Source: Lachnospiraceae bacterium | GTDB taxonomy: Bacteria; Bacillota; Clostridia; Lachnospirales; Lachnospiraceae | Length of the DNA stretch: 64,000 nt | Reading direction: 5' to 3' | NCBI GenBank assembly: GCA_910574715.1 | Contig: CAJTCH010000006.1 | Location: 93,435-157,434 of the forward strand | Shown here: positions 8,490-16,566 of the stretch, piece by piece | Layout: each line of letters opens with the position of its first letter | How positions within the stretch are numbered: the stretch's first letter is position 1 | Translations under genes and position numbers: made by a program | Notes under the pieces: model-generated | Told to the model about the DNA's origin: nothing | Seen by the model: the letters and a program-made list of their open reading frames with translations, nothing else | Database searches by the model: none

Positions 8490-9560
8490 TTATTTGGCTG
8501 CTTTTTCGGCAAATTCCGTGGTTACAAGCTTCTCATACGGAGCACGCTTCGCCAGTTCCCCGGCGTCTTCAAGAATATCCTGAAGAAGCTCGAAGCTCTC
8601 CTCCTCGAAGATCAGATCTTCCTTCCAGGTATCCTGATCGTAATACCGCGTCACGATCGTTGTGATGGTATCCTGATCTGTCTCTTTAAACTGCGGTGCA
8701 ATGATCGCTGCGATCTCTTCCGGGGTATGTGCCTGCACGTAGTCCATCCCCTTCTGAAGCGCATTGGTGAATCCCTGGATAACCTCCGGGTTGTCGTTGA
8801 TATAGCTCTGCTTTGCCGAGAATGCCGTATACGGCACATAGCCGCTGTCGGTTCCAAGGGACGCAACAACATAGCCCTTGCCTTCTTTTTCGAGATTCGT
8901 AGCTCCCGGCTCGAATTCCACCGTGAAGTCTCCCTGATTCTCAGCAAAAGCAGCGGCGGTGGAGCCAAAATCAATGCTCTGGTCTATGTTCACGTCTTTT
9001 GCCGGATCGATACCCTGCTGCTTCAGGATATATTCAAATACCATCTCCGGCATACCGCCTTTCCTCCCGCCAAGAACATTCGTCCCCTTGATCGCATCCC
9101 AGGTGAAATCCGGCATCTCTTCCCGCGCTACCAGGAAGTTGCCGGCCCGCTGGGTCAGCTGGGCGAAGTTGACGACATAATCGTTGGCGCCCTCATTATA
9201 AGTATAGATAGAAGCCTCAGAGCCCATGAACCCGATATCCGCGCTTCCGGAGATAACGGCAGTCATGGTTTTATCCGCTCCAAACCCTGTAACTAATTCC
9301 AGATCAATTCCCTCTTCTTCAAAATACCCCTCTTCAATTGCCACATACATCGGAGCATAGAAGATGGAATGTGCAACCTCATTCAAGATCACCTTCGTAG
9401 ACTCGGGAAGAGTCTCTTCGGTTTCACCGGTATCTTTTGTATCGTCTGTCTGTCCGGTTGTAGCGGCAGTTTCGCCCTGATCATCCTTAGACGAGCAGGC
9501 AGGCAGAGCAGTCATAGACAGAACAATAACCAGCGCTGCTGCAATTATACGCTTTTTCAT
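8490..9560 (-). CDS. ABC transporter substrate-binding lipoprotein (NMT1/SsuA-like)
   Basis: A 356-aa periplasmic-type binding protein anchored as a lipoprotein. The N-terminus MKKRIIAAALVIVLSMTALPACSS is a classical type II signal with the lipobox cysteine near residue 22. The body reads HSIFYAPMYVAIEEGYFEEEGIDLELV and SADIGFMGSE, the pattern of NMT1/THI5 and taurine/nitrate/sulfonate binders. The start is the ATG at 9558-9560 after AAGGAGGATATGT; a longer reading lacks a signal peptide. No permease or ATPase lies nearby, so it must work with components elsewhere. A terminator separates it from the ligase gene upstream, so it need not share the reductase operon's role. Ligand unknown. Confidence 0.85.
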   Translation of the reverse strand: MKKRIIAAALVIVLSMTALPACSSKDDQGETAATTGQTDDTKDTGETEETLPESTKVILNEVAHSIFYAPMYVAIEEGYFEEEGIDLELVTGFGADKTMTAVISGSADIGFMGSEASIYTYNEGANDYVVNFAQLTQRAGNFLVAREEMPDFTWDAIKGTNVLGGRKGGMPEMVFEYILKQQGIDPAKDVNIDQSIDFGSTAAAFAENQGDFTVEFEPGATNLEKEGKGYVVASLGTDSGYVPYTAFSAKQSYINDNPEVIQGFTNALQKGMDYVQAHTPEEIAAIIAPQFKETDQDTITTIVTRYYDQDTWKEDLIFEEESFELLQDILEDAGELAKRAPYEKLVTTEFAEKAAK

Positions 9561-9590
9561 ACATATCCTCCTTATAATTCCTAATGGTAC

Positions 9591-9619
9591 AGTATATTCC
9601 GGCGGAAAATATATGTGAA
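9591..9619 (-). promoter_or_regulatory. Promoter of the substrate-binding protein gene
   Basis: Minus strand: -35 TTCACA (complement of 9614-9619), 17-base spacer, -10 TATACT (complement of 9591-9596), 30 bases before the ATG. The spacer contains an imperfect palindrome around CCGCCGG that could be an operator. Confidence 0.55.
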
Positions 9620-9641
9620 AGCGAATCATAAGTCGGCATGC

Positions 9642-9692
9642 AAAAATGCCGAAAGACACAGAAGATCATCCATGATCCCTGTTCTCTCGGCA
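9642..9692 (-). terminator. Rho-independent terminator of the reductase-transporter-ligase unit
   Basis: On the minus strand the arms TGCCGA and TCGGCA close a long, imperfect stem that includes GATCAT/ATGATC, followed directly by TTTTT (complement of 9642-9646). It lies just past the ligase stop at 9700 and separates this unit from the binding-protein gene. Confidence 0.8.
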
Positions 9693-9699
9693 TACATAT

Positions 9700-11334
9700 C
9701 TATCTCCGGTTCTGCTCCTGCACCAGATGCGCAGCCCCGTACATCTCTCTTAGCTTCGGCTTCTCGATCTTACCGGTCGCGTTCCTCGGCACGTCTGCGA
9801 ATATCACTTTACGCGGACGCTTATATCTCGGAAGCTTCTTGCAGAACAGATTAATATCGTCCTCCATACAGATCACTCCCGGCTTCAGGGAGACGATCGC
9901 CGCCGCAATCTCTCCGAGACGCTCATCCGGCAGACCTATCACAGCGACATCCAGTACCGCATCGTTGGTGCGGAGGAAGTCTTCAATCTGTACCGGATAG
10001 ATATTCTCACCTCCGCTGATGATGACGTCTTTCTTGCGGTCCACCAGGAAGATGAACCCGTCTTCATCCTCCACCGCCATATCTCCCGTATAGAGCCAGC
10101 CGTCATGCAGCACCTCTTCCGTTGCCTTCTTGTCATTATAATACTCCACCATAACGCCGGGCCCTTTGACGGCAAGTTCACCGGTCTCTCCCTGTTTCAC
10201 AGGTATCCCGGACTCGTCGATGATCTTCGTCTTCCAGCCGAATCCCGCCTTGCCAATCGCTCCCACCTTGTGGATATTGTCTACCCCCAGATGCACGCAT
10301 CCAGGCCCGATCGATTCGCTCAATCCATAATTCGTATCATACTGATGCTGCGGGAAATAATCCTTCCAATGCTTGATAAGGCTCTGCGGCACCGGCTGCG
10401 CTCCGATATGCATCAGCCGCCACTGCTCCAGCTGATACATGTCCATCTTAATCTTTCCGCTGTCCAACGCCAACAGTAGATCCTGCGCCCACGGAACCAG
10501 AAGCCACACGATCGTACACTTCTCCTCCGATACCGCCCTTAAGATAAATTCCGGGTTCGTTCCCTTAAGAAGAACCGCCTTCCCCCCTGTCAGGAAACTC
10601 CCGAACCAGTGCATCTTGGCTCCTGTATGATAGAGCGGCGGAATGCATAAGAATACATCGTCCTTCGTCTGTCCATGGTGATTCTGCTCCACCTTGGCGG
10701 AATGCATCAACGCCTCGTGGGTATGCAGGATGGCCTTAGGGAATCCGGTCGTCCCGGAAGAGAAATAGATCGCCGCATAATCCTCGTCATTGATATCGAT
10801 CTTCGGAGACTGGCTGGAACAGTTGGCAGAATGCATGGTATAATCCTCTGCGAATCCCGGACAGCCGTCCCCCACATAGTAAAGCAGGCGGTGCTTGCTG
10901 ATACTGTCCGCGATCTCCTCCACACGCCCGATAAACTCCGGCCCGAACACCAGCACGTCCACCTCGGCAAGCTCCACGCAATACTGGATCTCCTCCGCGG
11001 AATAACGGAAATTAAGCGGCACAGCCAACGCTCCAGTCTTCAGGATCCCGAAATATATCGGCAGCCATTCCAGGCAGTTCATCAGAAGGATCGCCACCTT
11101 ATCGCCTTTCTTGATCCCACGCTCCAGCAGAAGATTGGCAAAACGGTTGGACTTCTCATTGAATACGCTCCACGTGATCTCACGCCTGTAATAAGACGCC
11201 CGCACCGGCTCGATCAGTTCATACTCCTTCCAGGTCACACGTCTTGTCTCCGGCATCTCCGGGTTGATCTCCACCAGGCACACGTCATCACCGTACAGCC
11301 GGCAGTTTTTCTCCAAAATATCTGTAATAGGCAT
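9700..11334 (-). CDS. AMP-forming acyl-CoA ligase (class I adenylate-forming enzyme)
   Basis: Activates a carboxylic acid with ATP and CoA through an acyl-AMP. The 544-aa enzyme carries the ANL signatures in order: SSGTTGFPKA near residue 192, the YGLSESIG loop, GWLYTGDMAVEDEDGF, DRKKDVIISGGENIYP, and the C-terminal NATGKIEK with the catalytic lysine. The start at ATG 11332-11334 is preferred because AAAGGGG lies nine bases upstream; a 17-residue longer version does not have this. It is the last gene after the BCCT carrier and before a strong terminator. Its substrate is unknown. Carnitine/crotonobetaine-type acids or a product of the nearby reductase are guesses from context. Confidence 0.85.
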   Translation of the reverse strand: MPITDILEKNCRLYGDDVCLVEINPEMPETRRVTWKEYELIEPVRASYYRREITWSVFNEKSNRFANLLLERGIKKGDKVAILLMNCLEWLPIYFGILKTGALAVPLNFRYSAEEIQYCVELAEVDVLVFGPEFIGRVEEIADSISKHRLLYYVGDGCPGFAEDYTMHSANCSSQSPKIDINDEDYAAIYFSSGTTGFPKAILHTHEALMHSAKVEQNHHGQTKDDVFLCIPPLYHTGAKMHWFGSFLTGGKAVLLKGTNPEFILRAVSEEKCTIVWLLVPWAQDLLLALDSGKIKMDMYQLEQWRLMHIGAQPVPQSLIKHWKDYFPQHQYDTNYGLSESIGPGCVHLGVDNIHKVGAIGKAGFGWKTKIIDESGIPVKQGETGELAVKGPGVMVEYYNDKKATEEVLHDGWLYTGDMAVEDEDGFIFLVDRKKDVIISGGENIYPVQIEDFLRTNDAVLDVAVIGLPDERLGEIAAAIVSLKPGVICMEDDINLFCKKLPRYKRPRKVIFADVPRNATGKIEKPKLREMYGAAHLVQEQNRR

Positions 11335-11437
11335 TGGAAATATCCCCTTTCTTATCGCTTTAGCACTTCTACTCATTAAAGTCAATGATACCCAATTTGA
11401 TAAGAAATGTCAATGCCGGTCCGCCGGAAATTAAAAA

Positions 11438-12973
11438 TTAATCGTCATCACCCGCCGAAGGCTCTGTCTTACTTGCCGCAGACATGTTCTCTCCCTTCAG
11501 CGCCTTGATAAATGCCACGCAGGCTGCAAACATAATGAAGATAAACGGGAACGCCGCCGCCAGCGAGATCGTCTGCAGAGGCTTCAATCCTCCGGCCATC
11601 AGAAGGCCGACCGCCATCACCGACTGGATGATCCCCCACAGGATCTTCTTATTGTTCGGCGGATTGATGTCTCCCTTCGTCGTAAGCATAGACAGCACAT
11701 ACACGCCTGAATTCGCCGATGTAATAAAGAACGCGCACAAGGATATGATCGCCACCAGTGACAGCAGGAACCCAAGCGGGTATTTACTCAGCACTGCAAA
11801 CAGCCCGACCTCCGGCGCCGCTACAGCTTCGCTAAGTTCTTCTGCCGCCATGATGCCCTTCTCTCCCAGGTTAATGCCAAGGCTTCCGAACACGGATCCC
11901 CAGATACAGGAAGCAAGAGCCGGAACCAGTACCACGCCAAGGATAAATTCTCTGATCGTACGCCCTTTGGAGATACGCGCCACAAATACTCCCACAAACG
12001 GAGCCCAGGCGATAAACCATGCCCAGTAGAATATTCTCCAGCTTCCGATCCATGAGTTATCCCCATATGCCTGTATTCCCAGCGAATCCGGGATAAACTC
12101 ACCGATATACTGCCCTATGCCGTTGATGAAGCTGTTCAGGATCTCGATCTTCGGTCCCACCAGAAAACATACTGCCATCAGCCCTATGGCGACATAAAGA
12201 TTCGTATCTGAGATGATCTTGATCCCCTTATCAATACCAGAAACGGCAGATCCGATATACAATACCGACACAACCGCGATAATGATGATCTGTACCGCAA
12301 GCGTTGTCGGAAGTCCGAACATATAATTGAATCCCGCGTTGATCTGCAGCGTCCCAAGCCCCAATGAAGTCACAACGCCTGCCACCGTCGCAAATACCGC
12401 CAGGATATCCACCAGCTTCCCAAGCCATCCTTCGGCAAGCCTCTCACCGATCAACGGCTCTAAGATCACGCTGATCAGTCCCTTCTTATCCTTACGGAAC
12501 ATAAAATACGCAAGGGCAAGGCCGATCACCGCATAATTCGCCCACGGCAGGATCCCCCAGTGCATGAAGAAGGAACGCATAGCAAAATCTGCCGCCTCAG
12601 GCGTACCGCCTTCCATTCCCATGGGATTCAGATAATGGGTCAGAGGCTCCGCAACACCCCAGAATACAAGTCCGACTCCCATACCGCAGCCAAACAGAAG
12701 TCCGAACCATGTAAGATTCTTATACTCCGGTCTGGAATCGTCTCCTCCAAGACGGATCCGCCCGTATTTGCCAAACGCCACATAGACGACGAATATCAGG
12801 AACACGATCATCGATACCAGGTACAGCCACCCGAAATCCGTTGTCAGAAATGCAAACGCAGCATTGGACGCTGCAGTAAAGCTCTCATTTAACGCAACCG
12901 ACCATACCGCCATAACCGCAATAATAACAAGAGAAATATAAAATACCGTGTTTTTTGAGTCCTTTTTCTCCAT
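11438..12973 (-). CDS. BCCT-family betaine/carnitine/choline-type transporter
   Basis: A 511-aa carrier of the betaine-choline-carnitine family, with about 12 predicted membrane segments. The family signature region is visible as SWRIFYWAWFIAWAPFVGVFVARISKGRTIREF, split around the conserved WxxAWxPFVG. GMGVGLVFWGVAEPL is the conserved glycine stretch of TM3. The C-terminus is short and charged (AASKTEPSAGDDD), unlike long osmosensing tails such as BetP, so uptake for catabolism or substrate/product exchange is more likely. The start ATG is preceded by AAAGGGGGTT. It follows the selenoprotein gene by 41 bases, indicating an operon. Confidence 0.92.
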   Translation of the reverse strand: MEKKDSKNTVFYISLVIIAVMAVWSVALNESFTAASNAAFAFLTTDFGWLYLVSMIVFLIFVVYVAFGKYGRIRLGGDDSRPEYKNLTWFGLLFGCGMGVGLVFWGVAEPLTHYLNPMGMEGGTPEAADFAMRSFFMHWGILPWANYAVIGLALAYFMFRKDKKGLISVILEPLIGERLAEGWLGKLVDILAVFATVAGVVTSLGLGTLQINAGFNYMFGLPTTLAVQIIIIAVVSVLYIGSAVSGIDKGIKIISDTNLYVAIGLMAVCFLVGPKIEILNSFINGIGQYIGEFIPDSLGIQAYGDNSWIGSWRIFYWAWFIAWAPFVGVFVARISKGRTIREFILGVVLVPALASCIWGSVFGSLGINLGEKGIMAAEELSEAVAAPEVGLFAVLSKYPLGFLLSLVAIISLCAFFITSANSGVYVLSMLTTKGDINPPNNKKILWGIIQSVMAVGLLMAGGLKPLQTISLAAAFPFIFIMFAACVAFIKALKGENMSAASKTEPSAGDDD

Positions 12974-13014
12974 TCAATAACCCCCTTTGGCCCTTTTAGG
13001 ACCAGTATCCCGCA

Positions 13015-14319
13015 CTATACGCGGAATACTGTCTGCTCAGTAATATCAGTTGCCAAAGCTTCAAGCGCAGCCTTCGTCCTGTGATAGCGAAGCTTCCACT
13101 GGTCTTCCTTGGAAGTTCCCGGATCTCCCAGCGGATAAGGAATAGATATCGTCGGAACGATTCGGTTGGAACCGACGGTCTTCGCCACCGGAATCAGGTT
13201 GCACATCTGCACGATCGGGAATCCTGCTCTCTCGATCTCTTTTACCATCGTTGCACCGCAACGAGTACAAGTACCTCATGTAGAAACCATGATCACTGCG
13301 TCAACATGATCCTCCTTAAAATACGGAACCATCTCCTTAGCCATCCTCTGAGCCTCGGCTTCCGTCGTTCCTGTTCCTACCGTAGAGTAGAAATACGGAT
13401 GAAGGCTTCCGTAGACTTCTTCGTTCTCCAATACCTTCAGCGCGTCAACCGGCGTAATAACGTTCGGATCTGCATCAGCGGCAGCCGGGTCAAAACCGGC
13501 ATGGATCGTCTTATATACCCCGCCCTTTAACGCCTCCGTCTGAGAGATATCATATCTGCCCCACCTGGTCGCAGATGCAGACTGGATGCGGTCCGGATTC
13601 TCTACCGGGACGATACCGCCTGTCGTTACCAGCGCGATCTTCGCCTGCTTAAGATCCTTAACGGCCGGTGCGATCGGGACAAGGTCTCTCTTCGGAATCG
13701 GCAGCTCTGTCTCATAAGGTTCTCCGTTTAATTTCTTAAGCAGCATATCCACCATACGCTCTGAAGCCGGTTTCCCGTCCGCAAGCCAGGTCTGATGACG
13801 GATCCCTCTTGGGAAATATCCTTCCTCATCCGCGCTTCCCACCGGTTCTTTGTTCAAAAGCTTATTGGCAACCCTGGCCATAGCCTTCACGTCCTGGCGC
13901 ATCTTCGACGCAATATTTCCGCCCTTCATGATATACATATTCTTCTTGAACATATCGACGCCCGGAGTCTCACTGTTCATGGACGTCACGACCGGAACGC
14001 CGAACTTCTCCTTCACCGCTTTGCAGACCGTCCCGCAGGCTACGGTATACCGCCCTGCCTGAAACGCCGGCCCGGCAAGGAAGATATCGAATTCCTTGCC
14101 GCTAAGCATGTCAAGAATCCTGTCAACCGCTTCTTCCGTATTAGATCCCATATAGTTATCGCCGCAGATGATCGTATGCGTCACATCCGCGTCAAGCTCT
14201 TTTTGAAACTGCATCGCAGGCCCTATCTGTCCTTCATGGAGCTGCGGCTCGATCCCGGCCTGCTCTTCTCCGCCTACCTGTCCAAAAAACTGATTTACAT
14301 ATACGATTGCTTTCTTCAT
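13015..14319 (-). CDS. grdH: Grd-type reductase component B, selenocysteine subunit (betaine/sarcosine/glycine reductase)
   Basis: One 434-aa gene split by an in-frame UGA at 13276-13278 (residue 348). The codons before and after read VSTUGTCTRCGAT, the conserved Grd component B active site with Sec348, Cys351 and Cys354. The downstream part (IPYPLGDP, QWKLRYHRTKAALEAL) completes the family C-terminus to the TAG at 13015. Component B makes a Schiff base with an N-substituted glycine through its partner's pyruvoyl group and passes the carboxymethyl group to protein A selenocysteine. The IPYPLGDP tail and BCCT neighbour favour betaine or sarcosine (GrdH/GrdF-like) over glycine. No grdA, grdC or grdD lies here. 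Symbol is provisional. Confidence 0.9.
13249..13278 (-). promoter_or_regulatory. Selenocysteine UGA codon and bacterial SECIS hairpin
   Basis: UGA at 13276-13278. After a 12-base spacer the minus strand forms CGTTGC-GGT-GCAACG (13249-13263), a perfect 6-bp stem with a GGU loop. Distance from the UGA and the G/U apical loop match bacterial SECIS elements bound by SelB. The selenocysteine machinery (selA, selB, selC, selD) is not in this window. Confidence 0.85.
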
Positions 14320-14335
14320 TCTCCGCTTACCTCCA

Positions 14336-15661
14336 TTAGAATTCTTTCATCGTCTTCGGAGACCATCCGCACACCTGGTCGCCGCAGAACATCGAGTTGT
14401 TCTCCATGATAATCGAACCGTCCTCTCTGACTGACGGCCCTAAGATCTCATCGTCCGCCCATCCGCCAGAGAGCCCGTCTCTGGCCAATGCCTGCAATTC
14501 GCCCAAGACCGTCTCCATCGGAGGCAATTCGATCAGCTGAGACACATTGCCGCAGGATACGATGGCGTCACATTTCTCATCCAAGGTAACAAGAGGCTGA
14601 GACTGTCCGTCACGTCCGGTGCACTCATTCGTGATACCTACCGTCTTCACCCCTGCGTCTTCAAGCGCCACGATACATCCGACGAAGTCCGCGTCTGGAT
14701 TCCCATAGCCTTCTTCCGCTACGACTGCGCCGTCCGCTCCCAGACTGTTGGCAATCTGTGCTACGAAGAGGGCCGATCTCTCCTTCTGCTCCAGCGCAAC
14801 GTTCAGGTTAGACATGATGACTCCCAGGAAATTGATCGTCTTCCCATGCTCTTTATAAAGCGCCTTGATATTCGGACAGTTCTGGAAATCATAGGTTGCC
14901 CACTTAGAAGATACCGGCATAAAGCTTCCGGATACCATGGCCCCGTCTAAGATCTCATTGGGATGCATCACGGTCGGCACCACATGATTCATATCCCAGC
15001 CATACACAAGGTCGTTATATCCCATCTCTTCCATCTGTGACTGCGGCTGCATTACATAGACTACTGAAGGAAGCTTCTCTACATCAGCATCGCGCCTGAT
15101 CATACCTCCCAGCTCATACACTTCCGTATCTTCCGGGGTCAAGTCTTTCACACACGCCCCGATGAACTCGGCGAGCTTATGCCCTGCCCTTCTTAACGCA
15201 TCATTCTTCTTCTGCTGCTCATTTCTCTCGAATTCCTCATTCGTATCCGCAACCAGAACAATATTGTTAAGCTGTCCGAAATATGTATACTTCTGCCCCT
15301 CTCCGCTCATATCGATCACGCCGTCCTGGAAGCCGCCCCAATGTCTGCCTACTACGAGTACACTGCAGTTCTTAAGCGCATAGGTCTCACCCTCTCCGGC
15401 CTTGGCCAGATCACCTGTATAACCAGGGAAGATACTTCTTCCGTCCGGCCGGATCCTTGGCTCGATCGCTTCCTTCACAGGACACATACGGATCTTGTCT
15501 CCTGGCTTCGCGATATACAGCTCTGCCTCTGTGATCCTCTCATCTTCCCGGATATACGCCAGTGCCTCTTCCTTGTTGATAGTAAGGACGCCGTCTCTCA
15601 GGGACAACTGCTCCCCGAAAACGATATCTTTCACATAGAAATTACCGATCTCTAACTTCAT
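14336..15661 (-). CDS. grdI: Grd-type reductase component B, pyruvoyl proprotein subunit
   Basis: A 441-aa member of the GrdE/GrdG/GrdI proprotein family, read from MKLEIGNFYVKDIVFG to WSPKTMKEF. Known members self-cleave before a cysteine, which becomes a pyruvoyl group that binds the amino group of the substrate. The likely cleavage residue is Cys262 in FQNCPNI, judged from the conserved NCP context; I have not aligned it. EEGYGNPDADF and TNECTGRDGQSQP are further conserved stretches. It is the first gene of the unit, 16 bases ahead of the selenoprotein subunit, and starts behind AGGAGGAAG. Substrate identity is not settled. Confidence 0.9.
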   Translation of the reverse strand: MKLEIGNFYVKDIVFGEQLSLRDGVLTINKEEALAYIREDERITEAELYIAKPGDKIRMCPVKEAIEPRIRPDGRSIFPGYTGDLAKAGEGETYALKNCSVLVVGRHWGGFQDGVIDMSGEGQKYTYFGQLNNIVLVADTNEEFERNEQQKKNDALRRAGHKLAEFIGACVKDLTPEDTEVYELGGMIRRDADVEKLPSVVYVMQPQSQMEEMGYNDLVYGWDMNHVVPTVMHPNEILDGAMVSGSFMPVSSKWATYDFQNCPNIKALYKEHGKTINFLGVIMSNLNVALEQKERSALFVAQIANSLGADGAVVAEEGYGNPDADFVGCIVALEDAGVKTVGITNECTGRDGQSQPLVTLDEKCDAIVSCGNVSQLIELPPMETVLGELQALARDGLSGGWADDEILGPSVREDGSIIMENNSMFCGDQVCGWSPKTMKEF

Positions 15662-15711
15662 GGTCTTCCTCCTTGTTCATTCATGCAGTTTTACTATTTT
15701 TTCATTTTAGC

Positions 15712-15770
15712 AAGCGCGCTTATTTGTTAAATCATATAACAAATATATCAATAAGCGCGCTTATTGTCAA
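15712..15770 (-). promoter_or_regulatory. Promoter of the reductase unit with paired palindromic operators
   Basis: Minus strand: -35 TTGACA (complement of 15765-15770), 17-base spacer, -10 TATATT (complement of 15742-15747). The spacer is almost filled by the perfect 18-bp palindrome CAATAAGCGCGCTTATTG (15749-15766). A second copy of its core, AAGCGCGCTT, lies at 15712-15721, 41 bp away centre to centre (about four helical turns). Between them sits another inverted repeat, TATTTGTTA / TAACAAATA (15721-15745). The divergent TetR gene makes this the obvious repressor site. Confidence 0.85.
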
Positions 15771-15829
15771 TATATTTTTATAACATATAGACATTTTCTA
15801 TTCTAATCTTATGGACTATCCTTCTTTGC

Positions 15830-15842
15830 ATATGTTATAATC
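15830..15842 (+). promoter_or_regulatory. Extended -10 promoter of the TetR gene
   Basis: TGTTATAAT (an extended -10 with consensus TATAAT, near 15833-15841) precedes the tetR start by about 37 bases. No good -35 is visible. It is about 65 bases from the 18-bp palindrome. Confidence 0.5.
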
Positions 15843-15878
15843 AGAGAAATTAAGTATTTTAAGGAACTGGTAAACAAC

Positions 15879-16523
15879 ATGGGGAATGAAAAAGAGAATC
15901 AAAAGAGACAAAATACCATCCGCTTCATCGAAGCGACGCAAGAACTGATCGAAACAGACGGGCTTAAGAACCTGTCTATCCGTAAGATCGCGGACAAAGC
16001 TGGTTTTCACAACTCAACCATCTATCTGTATTTTAAGGATATCGAAGAACTGATCCTCCTCGCCTCGATCAAGTATTTTAACGAATACAGCAAGAATCTG
16101 TCTGAACTGAGTTCCTGGAAGCTCCGTCCAAGGGAACATTTCCTGTCCGTATGGGATTTTTTCGCGCAGGCTGTTTTTCAGAATCCCAATGTCTTCTATA
16201 ATTTTTTCTTCGGAAAACACAGCGACGACCTTACAGGCATTATGACGCAATACTATGAGCTTTTCCCGGAAGAGCGGGAAAAATATACTCCTCAGATCGA
16301 AGATATGTATTACGGGAAGAATATATGGGACCGGTGTATGGGTCTTCTTCTTCCGCTGGCGGATGTGGCTCCGGGTATTAAAAACAGCAATCTGAACATC
16401 ATCAATGATATTACCGTAAGCTATGTCAAATATCTCCTGGAACAAAAATGCCAGAATCCGGAGCTGGACTCTGATATGCTCACTGATAAGATGATGCAGA
16501 TGCTGAAATTTGTGATCAATTAA
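15879..16523 (+). CDS. TetR-family transcriptional regulator
   Basis: A 214-aa regulator with an N-terminal TetR helix-turn-helix: RFIEATQELIETDGLKNLSIRKIADKAG then NSTIYLYFKDIEELI, near residues 12-58. The C-terminal ligand-binding half is not recognisable in detail. It is divergent from the Grd-type operon and shares the intergenic region carrying two AAGCGCGCTT palindromes, so it most likely represses that operon and is released by its substrate. Its own control is uncertain. Confidence 0.88.
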   Translation: MGNEKENQKRQNTIRFIEATQELIETDGLKNLSIRKIADKAGFHNSTIYLYFKDIEELILLASIKYFNEYSKNLSELSSWKLRPREHFLSVWDFFAQAVFQNPNVFYNFFFGKHSDDLTGIMTQYYELFPEEREKYTPQIEDMYYGKNIWDRCMGLLLPLADVAPGIKNSNLNIINDITVSYVKYLLEQKCQNPELDSDMLTDKMMQMLKFVIN

Positions 16524-16527
16524 AAAA

Positions 16528-16558
16528 CTGCCGGGAAACGTATGTTGCTTCCCGGCAG
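16528..16558. terminator. Bidirectional terminator between tetR and the AraC gene
   Basis: A perfect 10-bp stem, CTGCCGGGAA (16528-16537) and TTCCCGGCAG (16549-16558), around an 11-base loop. An A-run precedes it on the plus strand and CCAAAA follows. It separates converging genes. Confidence 0.85.
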
Positions 16559-16566
16559 CCAAAACT

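Noticed and set aside
13015..13248. Separate 77-codon gene downstream of the 347-codon Grd frame
   Set aside because: It is the C-terminus of the same selenoprotein, joined by UGA read as selenocysteine.
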